DNA of 64,000 nt from Vibrio breoganii (GTDB lineage Bacteria; Pseudomonadota; Gammaproteobacteria; Enterobacterales; Vibrionaceae), in assembly GCF_001677275.1 (NCBI RefSeq), contig NZ_CP016178.1, forward strand, positions 1,116,001 through 1,180,000. The letters run 5' to 3'. The translations under genes and the position numbers were made by a program. The notes under the pieces were generated by a model that saw nothing but the letters and a program-made list of their open reading frames with translations, was not told the DNA's origin and did not search any database. The stretch's first letter is position 1. Each line of letters begins with the position of its first letter. This document shows positions 35,620-44,920 of this stretch, piece after piece.

Positions 35620-35770
35620 AAATCCTTCTTTTCGTTATTTCTCAACGAATTTATCGATAAGCTCTATTTAGAATTGACAGTAAACTGTACGATTGTCAAA
35701 CAAATATGTTAATTATTACGTTACTTTTGAGGTGTATATTAACATTTTAAACACATATATGTTGTCTTTT

Positions 35771-35778
35771 ACTAAACA
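35771..35778. promoter_or_regulatory. ACTAAACA motif between the divergent puuA-like genes
   Basis: TTTTACTAAACA at 35767-35778 copies the motif upstream of the aminotransferase at 25222-25233. A related TTTAAACACA stands just upstream at 35746-35755. The site lies in the 210-bp region between two puuA-like genes and probably receives one of the PuuR-like repressors. Confidence 0.5.
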
Positions 35779-35829
35779 TTAAGTCTATGGTTTAAAAGCA
35801 ACCAACAGGACAAAAAAACAACGAATTGC

Positions 35830-37266
35830 ATGCCAATTAAGGATATGTTGGAAATGAGTGGAGGAACCACAGTGGGAACGAGTCAACTTTCGAATAGTAC
35901 TGATAACATCGAACAAATTCAGGTGAGCCAAGAAAAGCTCACCATTGAACGATTTATTGAACAGCATCCTGATGTCACGACGTTAGACCTGATCCTGTTT
36001 GATATGAATGGTGTTGTCAGAGGAAAGCGTGTTCCGCTCTCTCAGCTCAATAAAATATTAGAACAAGGCATCTGCTTGCCCGCTTCTGTCTTCGCATTGG
36101 ATATTTGCGGAGAAACCGTAGAGGAAACCGGCCTTGGTTTTGAAAAAGGAGACGGCGATAGAATATGCCGCATGGTGACAAGCTCACTGACCACTACTCC
36201 TTGGCAGGAAAACAGCGCGCAAGCTATCGTGACCATGTTCGAACCCACCTCCAATCAACCCTTTTTTGCCGACCCGCGCCATGTGCTAGAGGTGCAACTG
36301 GATAAATTCGCATCTAAAGGATTAAAGCCTTGCATCGCTGTAGAGCTCGAGTTCTACCTGCAAGACCTGGAGCATGACGAAGCCGGTAATCCTCAACCGC
36401 CACTGATGCCTATTAGCGGCGAAAGGATGACTCAAACACAAGTCTATTCTCTGGAAGAACTTGATGAATTTAAGTCCTTCCTCGATGAGATAATCGAAAC
36501 TTGCAACGAACAGAACATTCCTGCCGAAAACATTACCGCCGAATATGCGCCCGGGCAATTCGAAGTTAATCTAAAACACACCAATGACGTCCTTTTAGCG
36601 TGCGATCAGGCGATGCTACTCAAACGAGTGGTACGATCCGTTGCCAAGAAGCACGGTTTCTATGCCAACTTTATGGCAAAACCTTATACCGAATATGCCG
36701 GAAATGGCTGTCATGTGCACATCAGTCTTCAAGATGAACTGGGCACCAATATCTTTGGTGAGAATGAAGAAGTGTTATTGAATGCCGTCGCGGGAGTGCT
36801 TGCTCACCTTGAGGATAGCATGGCCATCTTTGCACCAAACGCGAACTCTTACCGCAGGCTTCAACCCAATATGTTTGTCCCCCTTCATTCTACTTGGGGC
36901 TGGGATAATCGCACAGTCGCAGTGCGTATCCCCGCAAGTGGAGAGACGGACAAGCGTATCGAACACCGCCTATCAGGCGCTGATGTTAACCCTTATCTAA
37001 CTGTCGCCGTGTTGCTTGCCTCAATACTCGACGGTATTGAGAATAAACTGACTCCACCACCGCCAATTGAAGGCGATGCAACCTTATTAGAGCTACCAAT
37101 GCTGCCGATATCTTGGGATATGTCTTTGCATGAATTTGAGAATAGCCAATTTATGAAGCGTAGCTTTGGCGAAGAGTTTTGTAAGGTTTACCTAGCCAAT
37201 AAAAAACACGAACAAGCGCGCTTCTCAGCGCAAGTCTCTCCTTTAGAATATCAGTGGTACAAATAA
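35830..37266 (+). CDS. puuA: Gamma-glutamylpolyamine synthetase, second copy
   Basis: Glutamine-synthetase-family ligase of up to 478 residues. It has DLILFDMNGVVRGKRVPLSQ, IAVELEFYLQDLEHDEAG, GQFEVNLKHTNDVLLACDQA, GNGCHVHISLQ and RIEHRLSGADVNPYLTVAVL. It differs strongly from the first copy in the N-terminal third. The start is uncertain: the Met at 35854 has AAGGAT at a better distance than the one at 35830. It is followed 13 nt later by puuB, matching an operon for forming and oxidising a gamma-glutamyl amine. Confidence 0.9.
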   Translation: MPIKDMLEMSGGTTVGTSQLSNSTDNIEQIQVSQEKLTIERFIEQHPDVTTLDLILFDMNGVVRGKRVPLSQLNKILEQGICLPASVFALDICGETVEETGLGFEKGDGDRICRMVTSSLTTTPWQENSAQAIVTMFEPTSNQPFFADPRHVLEVQLDKFASKGLKPCIAVELEFYLQDLEHDEAGNPQPPLMPISGERMTQTQVYSLEELDEFKSFLDEIIETCNEQNIPAENITAEYAPGQFEVNLKHTNDVLLACDQAMLLKRVVRSVAKKHGFYANFMAKPYTEYAGNGCHVHISLQDELGTNIFGENEEVLLNAVAGVLAHLEDSMAIFAPNANSYRRLQPNMFVPLHSTWGWDNRTVAVRIPASGETDKRIEHRLSGADVNPYLTVAVLLASILDGIENKLTPPPPIEGDATLLELPMLPISWDMSLHEFENSQFMKRSFGEEFCKVYLANKKHEQARFSAQVSPLEYQWYK

Positions 37267-37279
37267 GTAAGGACACACA

Positions 37280-38557
37280 ATGAAAGTGAAACACACAGAC
37301 TCCTACTACGCAGCATCAAAAAATCAGCAGTTTGATTTTCCCACACTCACGGGAGAACATGTTGCCGACGTCTGTGTGATTGGCTCTGGAATCACCGGAG
37401 CCACCGCTGCATTAGAACTCGCCAATAAAGGCTTTAAGGTCATAGTGTTAGAAGCAAAACGCGTGGGATGGGGTGCCTCTGGACGTAGCGGCGGGCAAGC
37501 CATTTTTGGTTGGGCGTCGGAACAAGATACCCTTGAGAAACTAGTGGGTAAATCCGATGCGAGAAAGCTGTGGGATATCTCTGTTGAAGCGTTAGCGTTA
37601 ACTAAATCCAACATCAACAAATACAACATCGATTGTGATTGGCGTGATGGAATGGTGCATGTGGGTATGAAACCGCGCCACGATAAAGAGCTTCAAGCTT
37701 GGCACGACGATCTTACAGAAAACTATGGTTATGAATCACTCGAAATGTGGGACCAAGATGAGGTCCGCAGCCGAATAGCCAGTAACAAATATACCTCGGG
37801 CATGTTCGATAGCAACAGTGGCCACCTTCACCCTCTAAACTACACACTAGGCCTAGTGAACGCCGCAAAATTGGCTGGCGCCGAGTTCTATGAAGACAGC
37901 GCGGTGAACCAAATTAAGCACGGTGATCCAGCGACGCTGTTTACCAAAGAGGGAACAGTAAAAGCAAACCATGTCATTTTGGCCTGCAACGCCTATATGA
38001 AAGGGCTTGAGTCAAAGCTTGAAAATAAAGTCATGCCAGTAGGTACGTATATCTGTGCCACTGAGCCTCTAGGTGAAGAGGTGACCGGTGCACTGATGAA
38101 AGACCATATCTCGGCTTGTGATATTAATTTTGTCCTCGATTACTATCGCTGCTCTGGGGACCACCGCATGTTATTCGGCGGCCGAGTAAGCTACTCGGGT
38201 GTTGCACCCGTTAATTTGGAAAAAGCGATGCAAGGACGAATGCTCGATATCTTCCCTCAGCTAAAAGATACAAGAATTGACTACGCATGGGGTGGCAATG
38301 TGGCAATAACAATGAACCGAGCCCCCCACTTTGGCCGCTTAAAGCCAAACGTCTATTTCGCACAAGGTTTTTCCGGTCACGGCATTGCAGCAACCGGTAT
38401 GGCAGGCACGCTTATGGCAGAGTGTGTTGCGACTACCGCAGAGCGCTTTTCGATCTTCGACAAAATCCCTCATATGCCCTTCCCCGGCGGACGTCTATTG
38501 CGAACACCGGCGCTACTTTTAGCTATGTCGTATTATAGAGTTCGAGATCTTTTGTAG
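37280..38557 (+). CDS. puuB: Gamma-glutamylputrescine oxidoreductase (FAD-dependent)
   Basis: DAO-family flavoenzyme of 425 residues that oxidises gamma-glutamylputrescine to the aldehyde used by PuuC. The FAD-binding site reads VCVIGSGITGATAALELANK with the Rossmann glycines, followed by GWGASGRSGGQAIFGW. The C-terminal part has YAWGGNVAITMNRAPHFGRL and FAQGFSGHGIAATGMAG, as in PuuB. It follows the second puuA-like gene by 13 nt and starts after AAGGACACACA. Hydrogen peroxide would be a by-product if it acts as an oxidase. Confidence 0.92.
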   Translation: MKVKHTDSYYAASKNQQFDFPTLTGEHVADVCVIGSGITGATAALELANKGFKVIVLEAKRVGWGASGRSGGQAIFGWASEQDTLEKLVGKSDARKLWDISVEALALTKSNINKYNIDCDWRDGMVHVGMKPRHDKELQAWHDDLTENYGYESLEMWDQDEVRSRIASNKYTSGMFDSNSGHLHPLNYTLGLVNAAKLAGAEFYEDSAVNQIKHGDPATLFTKEGTVKANHVILACNAYMKGLESKLENKVMPVGTYICATEPLGEEVTGALMKDHISACDINFVLDYYRCSGDHRMLFGGRVSYSGVAPVNLEKAMQGRMLDIFPQLKDTRIDYAWGGNVAITMNRAPHFGRLKPNVYFAQGFSGHGIAATGMAGTLMAECVATTAERFSIFDKIPHMPFPGGRLLRTPALLLAMSYYRVRDLL

Positions 38558-38789
38558 GGTGCGGTGGGACGACTTTTTATAACGAGATTAGAATACGAGA
38601 CCAAAGTCAGAGAGAAAACATCATTGATTTAATCATAATATTCTGTTCTCGTTTGTGGTTGTTGGGCAGTTAAACACAGAATAATTTAGGGGTAAATGGC
38701 CAATATAAATAAACTAACAGGCACGCAAAAACACGCAATAAAGCGTATCATTTCCAAATAGTTAGAATTTTAAATCTAGGAGAGGCGAT

Positions 38790-38864
<75 letters not shown>

Positions 38865-39009
38865 ATCATCGTGTAGACGCATTTAATATGCCATAACGAT
38901 GAGAAATTAAAAGCCCTAATTTCACTGTTTATGAGCGTTCGCGCGCTTTTTACCCTAAATGAGCAAAAACCATGCGAACACAAGGCGTTATCTGGGGTTC
39001 GCCTAGCTC

Positions 39010-39657
39010 TTAACAGCTGCTTTCTAGTATTTCTATCACTTCATCTAACTGCTTTAGAACCCTCACTTTGTGCAAAAAGTCTTCTTTTGGAGGCAATAAG
39101 TCAGGAATCATCGCTACATGGCAACCGGCATCAAGGCCTGCTTGTACTCCATTGTTGGAGTCTTCCAATACTAGGCATTGCTCGGCTTCAAGGCCTAGCT
39201 TTTGATAGGCCATTTGATAGCAATCTGGGTTTGGCTTACCGCGAGCGACATCTTCGGCGGTAATCACTAGGTCATAATCCGATAAGTATTCACTATCACG
39301 GAAATTATGCTGAACCTCTGGCAGATGTGAGGAGGTCACAATCGCCATTTTTAACCCACGCTGCTTAATTGCCTTAAACAGAGCGTCATAACCGGGCTTG
39401 TAAGCAATGCCTTTGTCTCTTAATGCATGGAAGTGCTTATCTCTCACCATGCAATAACGGGTCATATCCATCCTTGAGCCAAAGTGCTCTGCGAGGATGC
39501 GTTCGCACTCAGGGTCTTGAACTCCAATGAACTGCTGATAAAAGTCATCGGTAATGCGAAGCCCTTGCTCCTGTGCGGCAAACTGCCAGCTTTGTTTATA
39601 GACAGATTCAGTGTCGAAGATGAGGCCATCCATATCAAACAGTACGGCTTTCAGCAT
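39010..39657 (-). CDS. HAD-superfamily phosphatase/phosphoglucomutase-like
   Basis: Cytoplasmic HAD hydrolase of 215 residues. Motif I is FDMDGLIFDTE, with Asp8 as nucleophile and Asp10 as acid; motif II is VTSSH; motif III and IV fall in GKPNPDCYQMAYQKLG and VLEDSNNGVQAG. The layout with an alpha-helical cap (residues 17-85) is that of the beta-phosphoglucomutase / sugar-phosphatase subfamily. It stands alone, so the substrate is not indicated. Confidence 0.88.
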   Translation of the reverse strand: MLKAVLFDMDGLIFDTESVYKQSWQFAAQEQGLRITDDFYQQFIGVQDPECERILAEHFGSRMDMTRYCMVRDKHFHALRDKGIAYKPGYDALFKAIKQRGLKMAIVTSSHLPEVQHNFRDSEYLSDYDLVITAEDVARGKPNPDCYQMAYQKLGLEAEQCLVLEDSNNGVQAGLDAGCHVAMIPDLLPPKEDFLHKVRVLKQLDEVIEILESSC

Positions 39658-40099
39658 TGTCTTTTCCTCTACTCTTTTTAACCAAGCTAACCCGACTATT
39701 TTACTCTAGCTGACCACGCATTTAGATCTCTAGTTTAGAAAATTAAGACAAGACTCCAGATAATTTTCTTTGTCATTTGCTAATGACTTCTATTTTCCTA
39801 CGCATGACTTCAGAACTTAATGGCCAAATAATCCCATTGACACTGCTTTTCCGTTCTCACTGAGATTTAAAGATCACATTCAAGATGAAATTAGGGCTAA
39901 TTTTAGTGATCTTTAGCAGCTTAAATATTAAACATATTGCTTGTATGTTAAGCGTTATCACAATTTGATACAAATACAAGAAAACGTAAACCTATTTTCA
40001 TTTCAGACAAAAGAATGCAGCAACCTATTGATTTAAAATATATATGAGATTCAAAAAATAATGAATTTCAATAATAAACGTGAATCAAAGGATAGTGTA
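39658..40099. other. Long upstream region of xylFGH
   Basis: AT-rich non-coding region of 442 bp between the HAD gene and xylF. It must hold the xylF promoter. I see AGATCACA and TTATCACAAT, which resemble CRP half-sites, but no full CRP or XylR operator. AAAGGATAGTG before 40100 is the ribosome site of xylF. Confidence 0.35.
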
Positions 40100-41089
40100 A
40101 TGAAAAAAATAATAATGTTATGCGCTCTAATCATTGGCTTCGCCACCCCTGCTTTTGCTCAGGTTAAGATTGGTATGGTGATTGATGATCTTAGGCTTGA
40201 ACGATGGCAAAAAGACCGAGATATGTTCGTGAATCGCGCCGAGGAACTGGGTGCAAAGGTTTACGTTCAATCTGCAAACGGTAATGAACAAACCCAGATT
40301 TCCCAAGTTGAAAACATGATCTCCCGCGGTGTAGATGTGCTAGTGATCATTCCAACCAATGGTGAGGTCCTTTCTAACGTGATTAAGGAAGCGAAGCGTG
40401 ATGGCATCAATGTTCTTGCATATGACCGCCTGATCAATAACGCCGAAATCGACTTCTATCTTTCTTTTGATAACGAAAAAGTGGGCGAACTGCAGGCTAA
40501 AGCACTTGTTGAAGCACAACCTACAGGTAACTACTTCCTGATGGGTGGCTCTCCTACGGACAACAATGCCAAGCTGTTCCGTCAAGGCCAAATGAACGTT
40601 CTACAACCTAAGATCGACTCAGGCGAAATCAAGGTTGTTGGTGACCAATGGGTTGACTACTGGTTAGCAGAGAATGCTCTCAAAATCATGGAAAATGCCC
40701 TAACGGCTAATCAAAATGAAATCGATGTTGTTGTCGCTTCAAATGACGCTACTGCAGGTGGTGCAATTCAAGCACTAGACGCACAAGGGCTCGCAGGAAA
40801 AGTCGCTATCTCAGGGCAAGATGCTGACCTAGCTGCAATCCGCCGTATTGTCGATGGCACGCAAACTATGACCATTTACAAGCCTATTTCTGCACTGGCA
40901 ACTCGAGCGGCTGAGATTGCTGTTGAGTTAGGTGAAGACCAATCTCCAACCTCTAACTTCTCTATCAACAACGGTATCAAAGACGTTCCTTCTTTCCTAC
41001 TAGAGCCTATTCCAGTAAACAGAACCAACGTAAAAACTACCGTTATTGCGGACAAATTCCACAAAGAATCTGATGTTTATACACAGTAA
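40100..41089 (+). CDS. xylF: D-xylose-binding periplasmic protein
   Basis: Periplasmic receptor of 329 residues for the xylose ABC importer. The signal peptide MKKIIMLCALIIGFATPAFA is cut before QVKIG. The mature part is very close to E. coli XylF: IDDLRLERWQKDRD, VYVQSANGNEQTQ, RGVDVLVIIPTNGEVLSNV and DFYLSFDNEKVGELQAKALV. The ATG at 40100 (after AAAGGAT) begins the signal peptide; the 13 extra codons upstream are rejected. It is followed by an mRNA hairpin and xylG. No xylA, xylB or xylR lies next to it, unlike in E. coli. Confidence 0.95.
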   Translation: MKKIIMLCALIIGFATPAFAQVKIGMVIDDLRLERWQKDRDMFVNRAEELGAKVYVQSANGNEQTQISQVENMISRGVDVLVIIPTNGEVLSNVIKEAKRDGINVLAYDRLINNAEIDFYLSFDNEKVGELQAKALVEAQPTGNYFLMGGSPTDNNAKLFRQGQMNVLQPKIDSGEIKVVGDQWVDYWLAENALKIMENALTANQNEIDVVVASNDATAGGAIQALDAQGLAGKVAISGQDADLAAIRRIVDGTQTMTIYKPISALATRAAEIAVELGEDQSPTSNFSINNGIKDVPSFLLEPIPVNRTNVKTTVIADKFHKESDVYTQ

Positions 41090-41102
41090 ACCCTAGCGAT
41101 AT

Positions 41103-41127
41103 TTGCGCCGAGCCTAGCTTGGCGCAA
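41103..41127 (+). promoter_or_regulatory. Intercistronic hairpin xylF/xylG
   Basis: TTGCGCC at 41103-41109 pairs with GGCGCAA at 41121-41127, with inner AGC/GCT pairing. There is no T-run, so it is more likely a 3' stabiliser or attenuator for the binding-protein message than a full terminator. Confidence 0.6.
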
Positions 41128-41199
41128 TTGCAGATTTGTCATCTATTCGTTGCTAAGTGAATAGCACAGGATGGGTCTTGGAATGGTTAGAGGTGCAAG

Positions 41200-42720
41200 A
41201 TGTCCTTGTTAGAAATGAAAAATATCGTCAAATGCTTTGGACCAGTGAAAGCATTAGATGGTGTCAGTATTCGCCTAGAAAAAGGCGAGATTCTCTCTTT
41301 ATGTGGAGAAAATGGTTCCGGAAAATCAACCTTAGTGAAAGTGCTCTGTGGAATATACCCTCATGGAGAGTTCGAAGGCACAATCTCTTATAACGGCGAA
41401 AACATACAACCCAAAAGCATTGCAGATACCGAGGCTCTTGGTATTGCCATCATTCACCAAGAGCTGACCTTAGTAAAAGAGCTGTCGATTCTTGAGAATC
41501 TATTTCTAGGAGCCGAGCTGACAAAGTACGGGCTTCTTGATTTTGAGTTGATGCACTTTGAAGCCGAGCTTCTATTAAAGAAAGTAAAGCTTTCGGTATC
41601 CCCAGAAACAAAGATTGAGGACCTTGGCGTAGGTCAGCAGCAATTAGTAGAGATAGCAAAAGCCCTGTCAAAGAACGCAAAACTGCTTGTTCTTGATGAG
41701 CCTACCGCTCCCCTTACAGAATCCGAGACCGATATCTTACTCGATCTGGTTAAAGATCTACGCTCCTCTGGAGTCAGCTGTATCTACATCTCTCACAAAT
41801 TAGGTGAAGTGAAAGCGATCTCAGACCAAATCTGCGTGATCCGAGACGGTAAGCATATTGGCACTCGTAAAGCGGCAGATATGTCCACCGATGACATCAT
41901 CACTATGATGGTAGGTCGTGAGATGAAACAGCTATTTCCTAGAGAGCCCCACGACATAGGACAGGTGGTGTTAGAGGCACAAAACATCAATGCATGGGAC
42001 AAGGCCAATTCATCCATACCGAAGGTGAGAAATGCCAGCTTCACTTTGCGCCGTGGCGAAATATTGGGTGTTTCCGGCTTGGTAGGCGCAGGCCGAACTG
42101 AGCTGATGGAGTGTCTATACGGGTGTTATCAAGGCAAACACAATGGGACATTTTACCTCAATGGCGAAGTCCTGAATTGCGCCAGTAGCAGAGATGCGCT
42201 GAATGCAGGCATTGCGATGGTGCCAGAGGATAGAAAGCGTCACGGCATCGTGCCCATTATGGGCGTAGGTCAGAATATTTCTTTAGCTGGAATCGACCAA
42301 TTCCAAAGCCTCGGCTTTCTTGATGAGTCTGCGGAAGCCAATGCCATCAGCGATTCGATCAAGAAACTCACCGTAAAAACCCCTAATGCAGAAACCGCCA
42401 TAAAAAATCTATCCGGTGGTAACCAACAAAAGGCAATCCTAGCCCGCTTTTTAATGATCAATCCAAGTGTGCTTATTCTGGATGAGCCAACACGCGGTAT
42501 TGATGTTGGTGCCAAATACGAAATCTACAAGCTGATGTTTCAGTTAGTCAAAAAAGGCATAAGTATCATCATGATATCGTCTGAGCTACCTGAGGTACTT
42601 GGAATAAGCGACCGCGTGCTTGTCATGCATGAAGGCCGAATTAAAGGCGATCTAATTAATGAGAATCTATCACAAGAGATCGTGATGGATTGTGCATTAT
42701 CTGAAGGAGAAATTGCATAA
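41200..42720 (+). CDS. xylG: Xylose ABC transporter ATPase (two nucleotide-binding domains)
   Basis: ATPase of 506 residues with two fused ABC domains, as in XylG/AraG/RbsA. The first has CGENGSGKSTLVKVL (Walker A) and LLVLDEPTAPLTESE; the second has VSGLVGAGRTELMECLYG, LSGGNQQKAILARFL and LILDEPTRGIDVGAKYEIYK. The first domain's signature is LGVGQQQLVEIAKAL. GAGGTG lies before the ATG. Its stop overlaps the xylH start by one base (TAATG), coupling their translation. Confidence 0.95.
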   Translation: MSLLEMKNIVKCFGPVKALDGVSIRLEKGEILSLCGENGSGKSTLVKVLCGIYPHGEFEGTISYNGENIQPKSIADTEALGIAIIHQELTLVKELSILENLFLGAELTKYGLLDFELMHFEAELLLKKVKLSVSPETKIEDLGVGQQQLVEIAKALSKNAKLLVLDEPTAPLTESETDILLDLVKDLRSSGVSCIYISHKLGEVKAISDQICVIRDGKHIGTRKAADMSTDDIITMMVGREMKQLFPREPHDIGQVVLEAQNINAWDKANSSIPKVRNASFTLRRGEILGVSGLVGAGRTELMECLYGCYQGKHNGTFYLNGEVLNCASSRDALNAGIAMVPEDRKRHGIVPIMGVGQNISLAGIDQFQSLGFLDESAEANAISDSIKKLTVKTPNAETAIKNLSGGNQQKAILARFLMINPSVLILDEPTRGIDVGAKYEIYKLMFQLVKKGISIIMISSELPEVLGISDRVLVMHEGRIKGDLINENLSQEIVMDCALSEGEIA

Positions 42721-43892
42721 TGGAGCAATCAAAAGAAATCAATGCCATCAACAATGAGAGTTGGCTGGACAAACTGAAAAGCATGAATCTGCAACTGCTC
42801 GTCATGGCAGGTGCCATCCTATTCATCATGCTGTTCTTTAGCATCATGACCGACTGGAGTTACTTAACACCAAGGAACATCTCTAACCTATTCCGACAAA
42901 CGGCAATTACCGGTATCTTGGCCATCGGCATGGTGTTTGTGATCATTAGTGGTGAAATCGACCTGTCTGTGGGCTCTATGATGGGGTTACTCGGCGGCTG
43001 CGCTGCCATTATGGATGTGTGGTTTGGCCTGCCACTGCCACTGACCATAGCAATTACCCTTACCGCTGGTTTTCTGCTGGGTGCATGGAACGGTTGGTGG
43101 GTTGCGTATCGTAAGGTACCTTCGTTCATTGTAACGCTCGCCGGTATGTTGGCGTTTCGCGGTATCCTTATTGGTATTACCGACGGTACAACGGTAGCCC
43201 CAACTTCAGAGGCCATGTCTTTGATTGGTCAAAGCTACCTGCCTAACCTGCTCAGTTTAATTCTGGGTACCGCCTGTCTTGCGCTTTATTTTGGGTGGCA
43301 GAAAAAGCAAAACATCAATCGAGCTCAATATAACTTACCGACTAGTGCAACTGGCACATCACTGTTTAAAAGCGCTTTTATTGGTATCGCGGCTCTATCT
43401 CTGATTTTGGTGCTAAATAATTATCGCGGTGTGCCAACACCAGTACTACTGCTAACCATATTCCTAATTGCTGGCACAATATTGGCTTCGAAGACCCGCT
43501 TTGGGCGTCGCATCTATGCAATTGGTGGCAATATTGATGCAGCAAGACTCTCTGGTATCAATGTCGAGAAAACCAAGCTAAAAGTGTACGCAATGAACGG
43601 CTTTTTGGTTGCTATCGCCGGTCTCATACTGAGCTCACGCTTAGGCGCAGGCTCTCCTTCTGCTGGTAACATTGCCGAACTGGATGCCATTGCAGCCTGT
43701 GTTATTGGTGGCGCAAGTATGGCTGGAGGTGTTGGTACTGTTATCGGCGCTGTGATTGGTGCATTTATCATGGCTTCTCTAGACAACGGAATGAGCATGA
43801 TGGACGTTCCGACCTTCTGGCAGTACGTTGTTAAAGGCGCGATCTTGCTATTAGCAGTATGGATGGATAGTGCGACTAAACAGCGTCGCTAG
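42720..43892 (+). CDS. xylH: Xylose ABC transporter permease
   Basis: Inner-membrane permease of 390 residues, the usual size of XylH. Hydrophobic spans and the stretches LAIGMVFVIISGEIDLSVGS, LGAWNGWWVAYRKVPSFIVT and ARLSGINVEKTKLKVYAMNG, then CVIGGASMAGGVGTVIGAVIGA, are typical of sugar permeases of the RbsC/XylH family. Start overlaps the xylG stop. A strong terminator follows the gene. Confidence 0.95.
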   Translation: MEQSKEINAINNESWLDKLKSMNLQLLVMAGAILFIMLFFSIMTDWSYLTPRNISNLFRQTAITGILAIGMVFVIISGEIDLSVGSMMGLLGGCAAIMDVWFGLPLPLTIAITLTAGFLLGAWNGWWVAYRKVPSFIVTLAGMLAFRGILIGITDGTTVAPTSEAMSLIGQSYLPNLLSLILGTACLALYFGWQKKQNINRAQYNLPTSATGTSLFKSAFIGIAALSLILVLNNYRGVPTPVLLLTIFLIAGTILASKTRFGRRIYAIGGNIDAARLSGINVEKTKLKVYAMNGFLVAIAGLILSSRLGAGSPSAGNIAELDAIAACVIGGASMAGGVGTVIGAVIGAFIMASLDNGMSMMDVPTFWQYVVKGAILLLAVWMDSATKQRR

Positions 43893-43908
43893 TCACCTGT
43901 CATTCATA

Positions 43909-43940
43909 ACAAAGCCCTAAAGCCCGACAGCTTTAGGGCT
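43909..43940 (+). terminator. Terminator after xylH
   Basis: Perfect 13-bp stem AAAGCCCTAAAGC / GCTTTAGGGCTTT around a CCGACA loop, followed by CATTTTTT. Confidence 0.88.
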
Positions 43941-44254
43941 TTCATTTTTTAATCACCTTTATTGTCATCTCGATATTCTCTCCTCACTGATAATGCCTTC
44001 TTCGTCGACGAACATAAAGATTACTTTATCTCGCTGTTTTTTATGACATTGTGCGATAATTGACTATATTTACTTGTACATCCTTATCATTAGGTAATCT
44101 CATTCAGAGACTCAATGATTGATTGTTTGAGATTTAGTAAAATCCAGCACTCAAAATCGTCAGTCACTCGATTGCCTCACAAGGTCATGAAAGGAACCAT
44201 TGACCGCTTAGCATTGAAAATCTCTCTCAATTTAATGGATAAAATAAGAATATT
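43941..44254. other. Gap upstream of the ToxR/CadC-like regulator
   Basis: Non-coding, about 310 bp. It must contain the regulator's promoter. I recognise no RNA gene, operator or repeat here. Confidence 0.35.
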
Positions 44255-44920
44255 ATGGATAAAGAGTATGTGACGTATCGCTTCGATGGCTGGGTATTCA
44301 CGCCAGACGAAGACAAGCTCAATTATCAAGGTGAAACCTTTACCCTAGACAACCGTCTTTCTAAATTGCTCCACTTTTTTTGTCAGAACCCTAACACTGT
44401 CTTCTCTCGTAACGAGTTGATTGATGAGGTATGGAACGGCTCAATCCTTACTGATCAGGTGATTACCCAGGCCATATTCGAGCTTCGTAAAACCTTAAAA
44501 TCTCCCAATCGACACGCAATGGGCTACATAGTCACTGTGCCTAAGCGCGGCTACAAGTTTGAAATTGAGCATATTGAGCAAAAAGTCGATAAGCCGAAGG
44601 TATCTACAGCGACTCGTGTAGAAGTAGAAAAGGAAGCCGCGCCAACGATCAGTGACGCGCCAATACCAGGGCAAGAGGAAGAGCAACAATCCGTAGCTAC
44701 AACTCCCCCAGAAGAATCTGTAGCCGATACAAAACCTACGCCTGCAGTCAAAAAACCTGCGAAGTCAGAGAAGGCAGCCAAGGGGTCTCCTCTCGTTTAC
44801 ATGCTTGCCGTTGCTGTAGTGATTCTGATCGGGATGCTGTTTGCAGCGAAATCAGCCGGCAGATGTGACATCGAATCAAGTGGCCTCAAACTCGCAAGAG
44901 ATCCACTACCTTTCTCTTGA
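44255..44920 (+). CDS. Membrane-bound ToxR/CadC-like transcriptional regulator, N-terminal part
   Basis: The frame encodes 221 residues. A cytoplasmic OmpR-type winged helix fills residues 5-105 (FSRNELIDEVW, ILTDQVITQAIFELRKTL, VPKRGYKFEI). An acidic and proline-rich linker follows, then a membrane span at 180-198 (LVYMLAVAVVILIGMLFAA). The reading frame stops 23 residues after the span with an unlikely ending. The adjacent frame +1 continues for 300 residues without its own ATG, so this looks like a CadC-type regulator cut by a one-base insertion near 44843-44860. Confidence 0.85.
   Translation: MDKEYVTYRFDGWVFTPDEDKLNYQGETFTLDNRLSKLLHFFCQNPNTVFSRNELIDEVWNGSILTDQVITQAIFELRKTLKSPNRHAMGYIVTVPKRGYKFEIEHIEQKVDKPKVSTATRVEVEKEAAPTISDAPIPGQEEEQQSVATTPPEESVADTKPTPAVKKPAKSEKAAKGSPLVYMLAVAVVILIGMLFAAKSAGRCDIESSGLKLARDPLPFS

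Noticed and set aside
35163..35712. Overlapping plus-strand frames opposite the first puuA-like gene
   Set aside because: They are antisense shadows of a gene with all glutamine-synthetase motifs and lack ribosome sites.
38931..39263. 110-residue plus-strand frame opposite the HAD phosphatase gene
   Set aside because: Most of it is antisense to a clear HAD gene and shows no domain.
44841..44860. Programmed ribosomal frameshift in the CadC-like gene
   Set aside because: No slippery heptamer or downstream pseudoknot is evident, and a single inserted base explains the break more simply.
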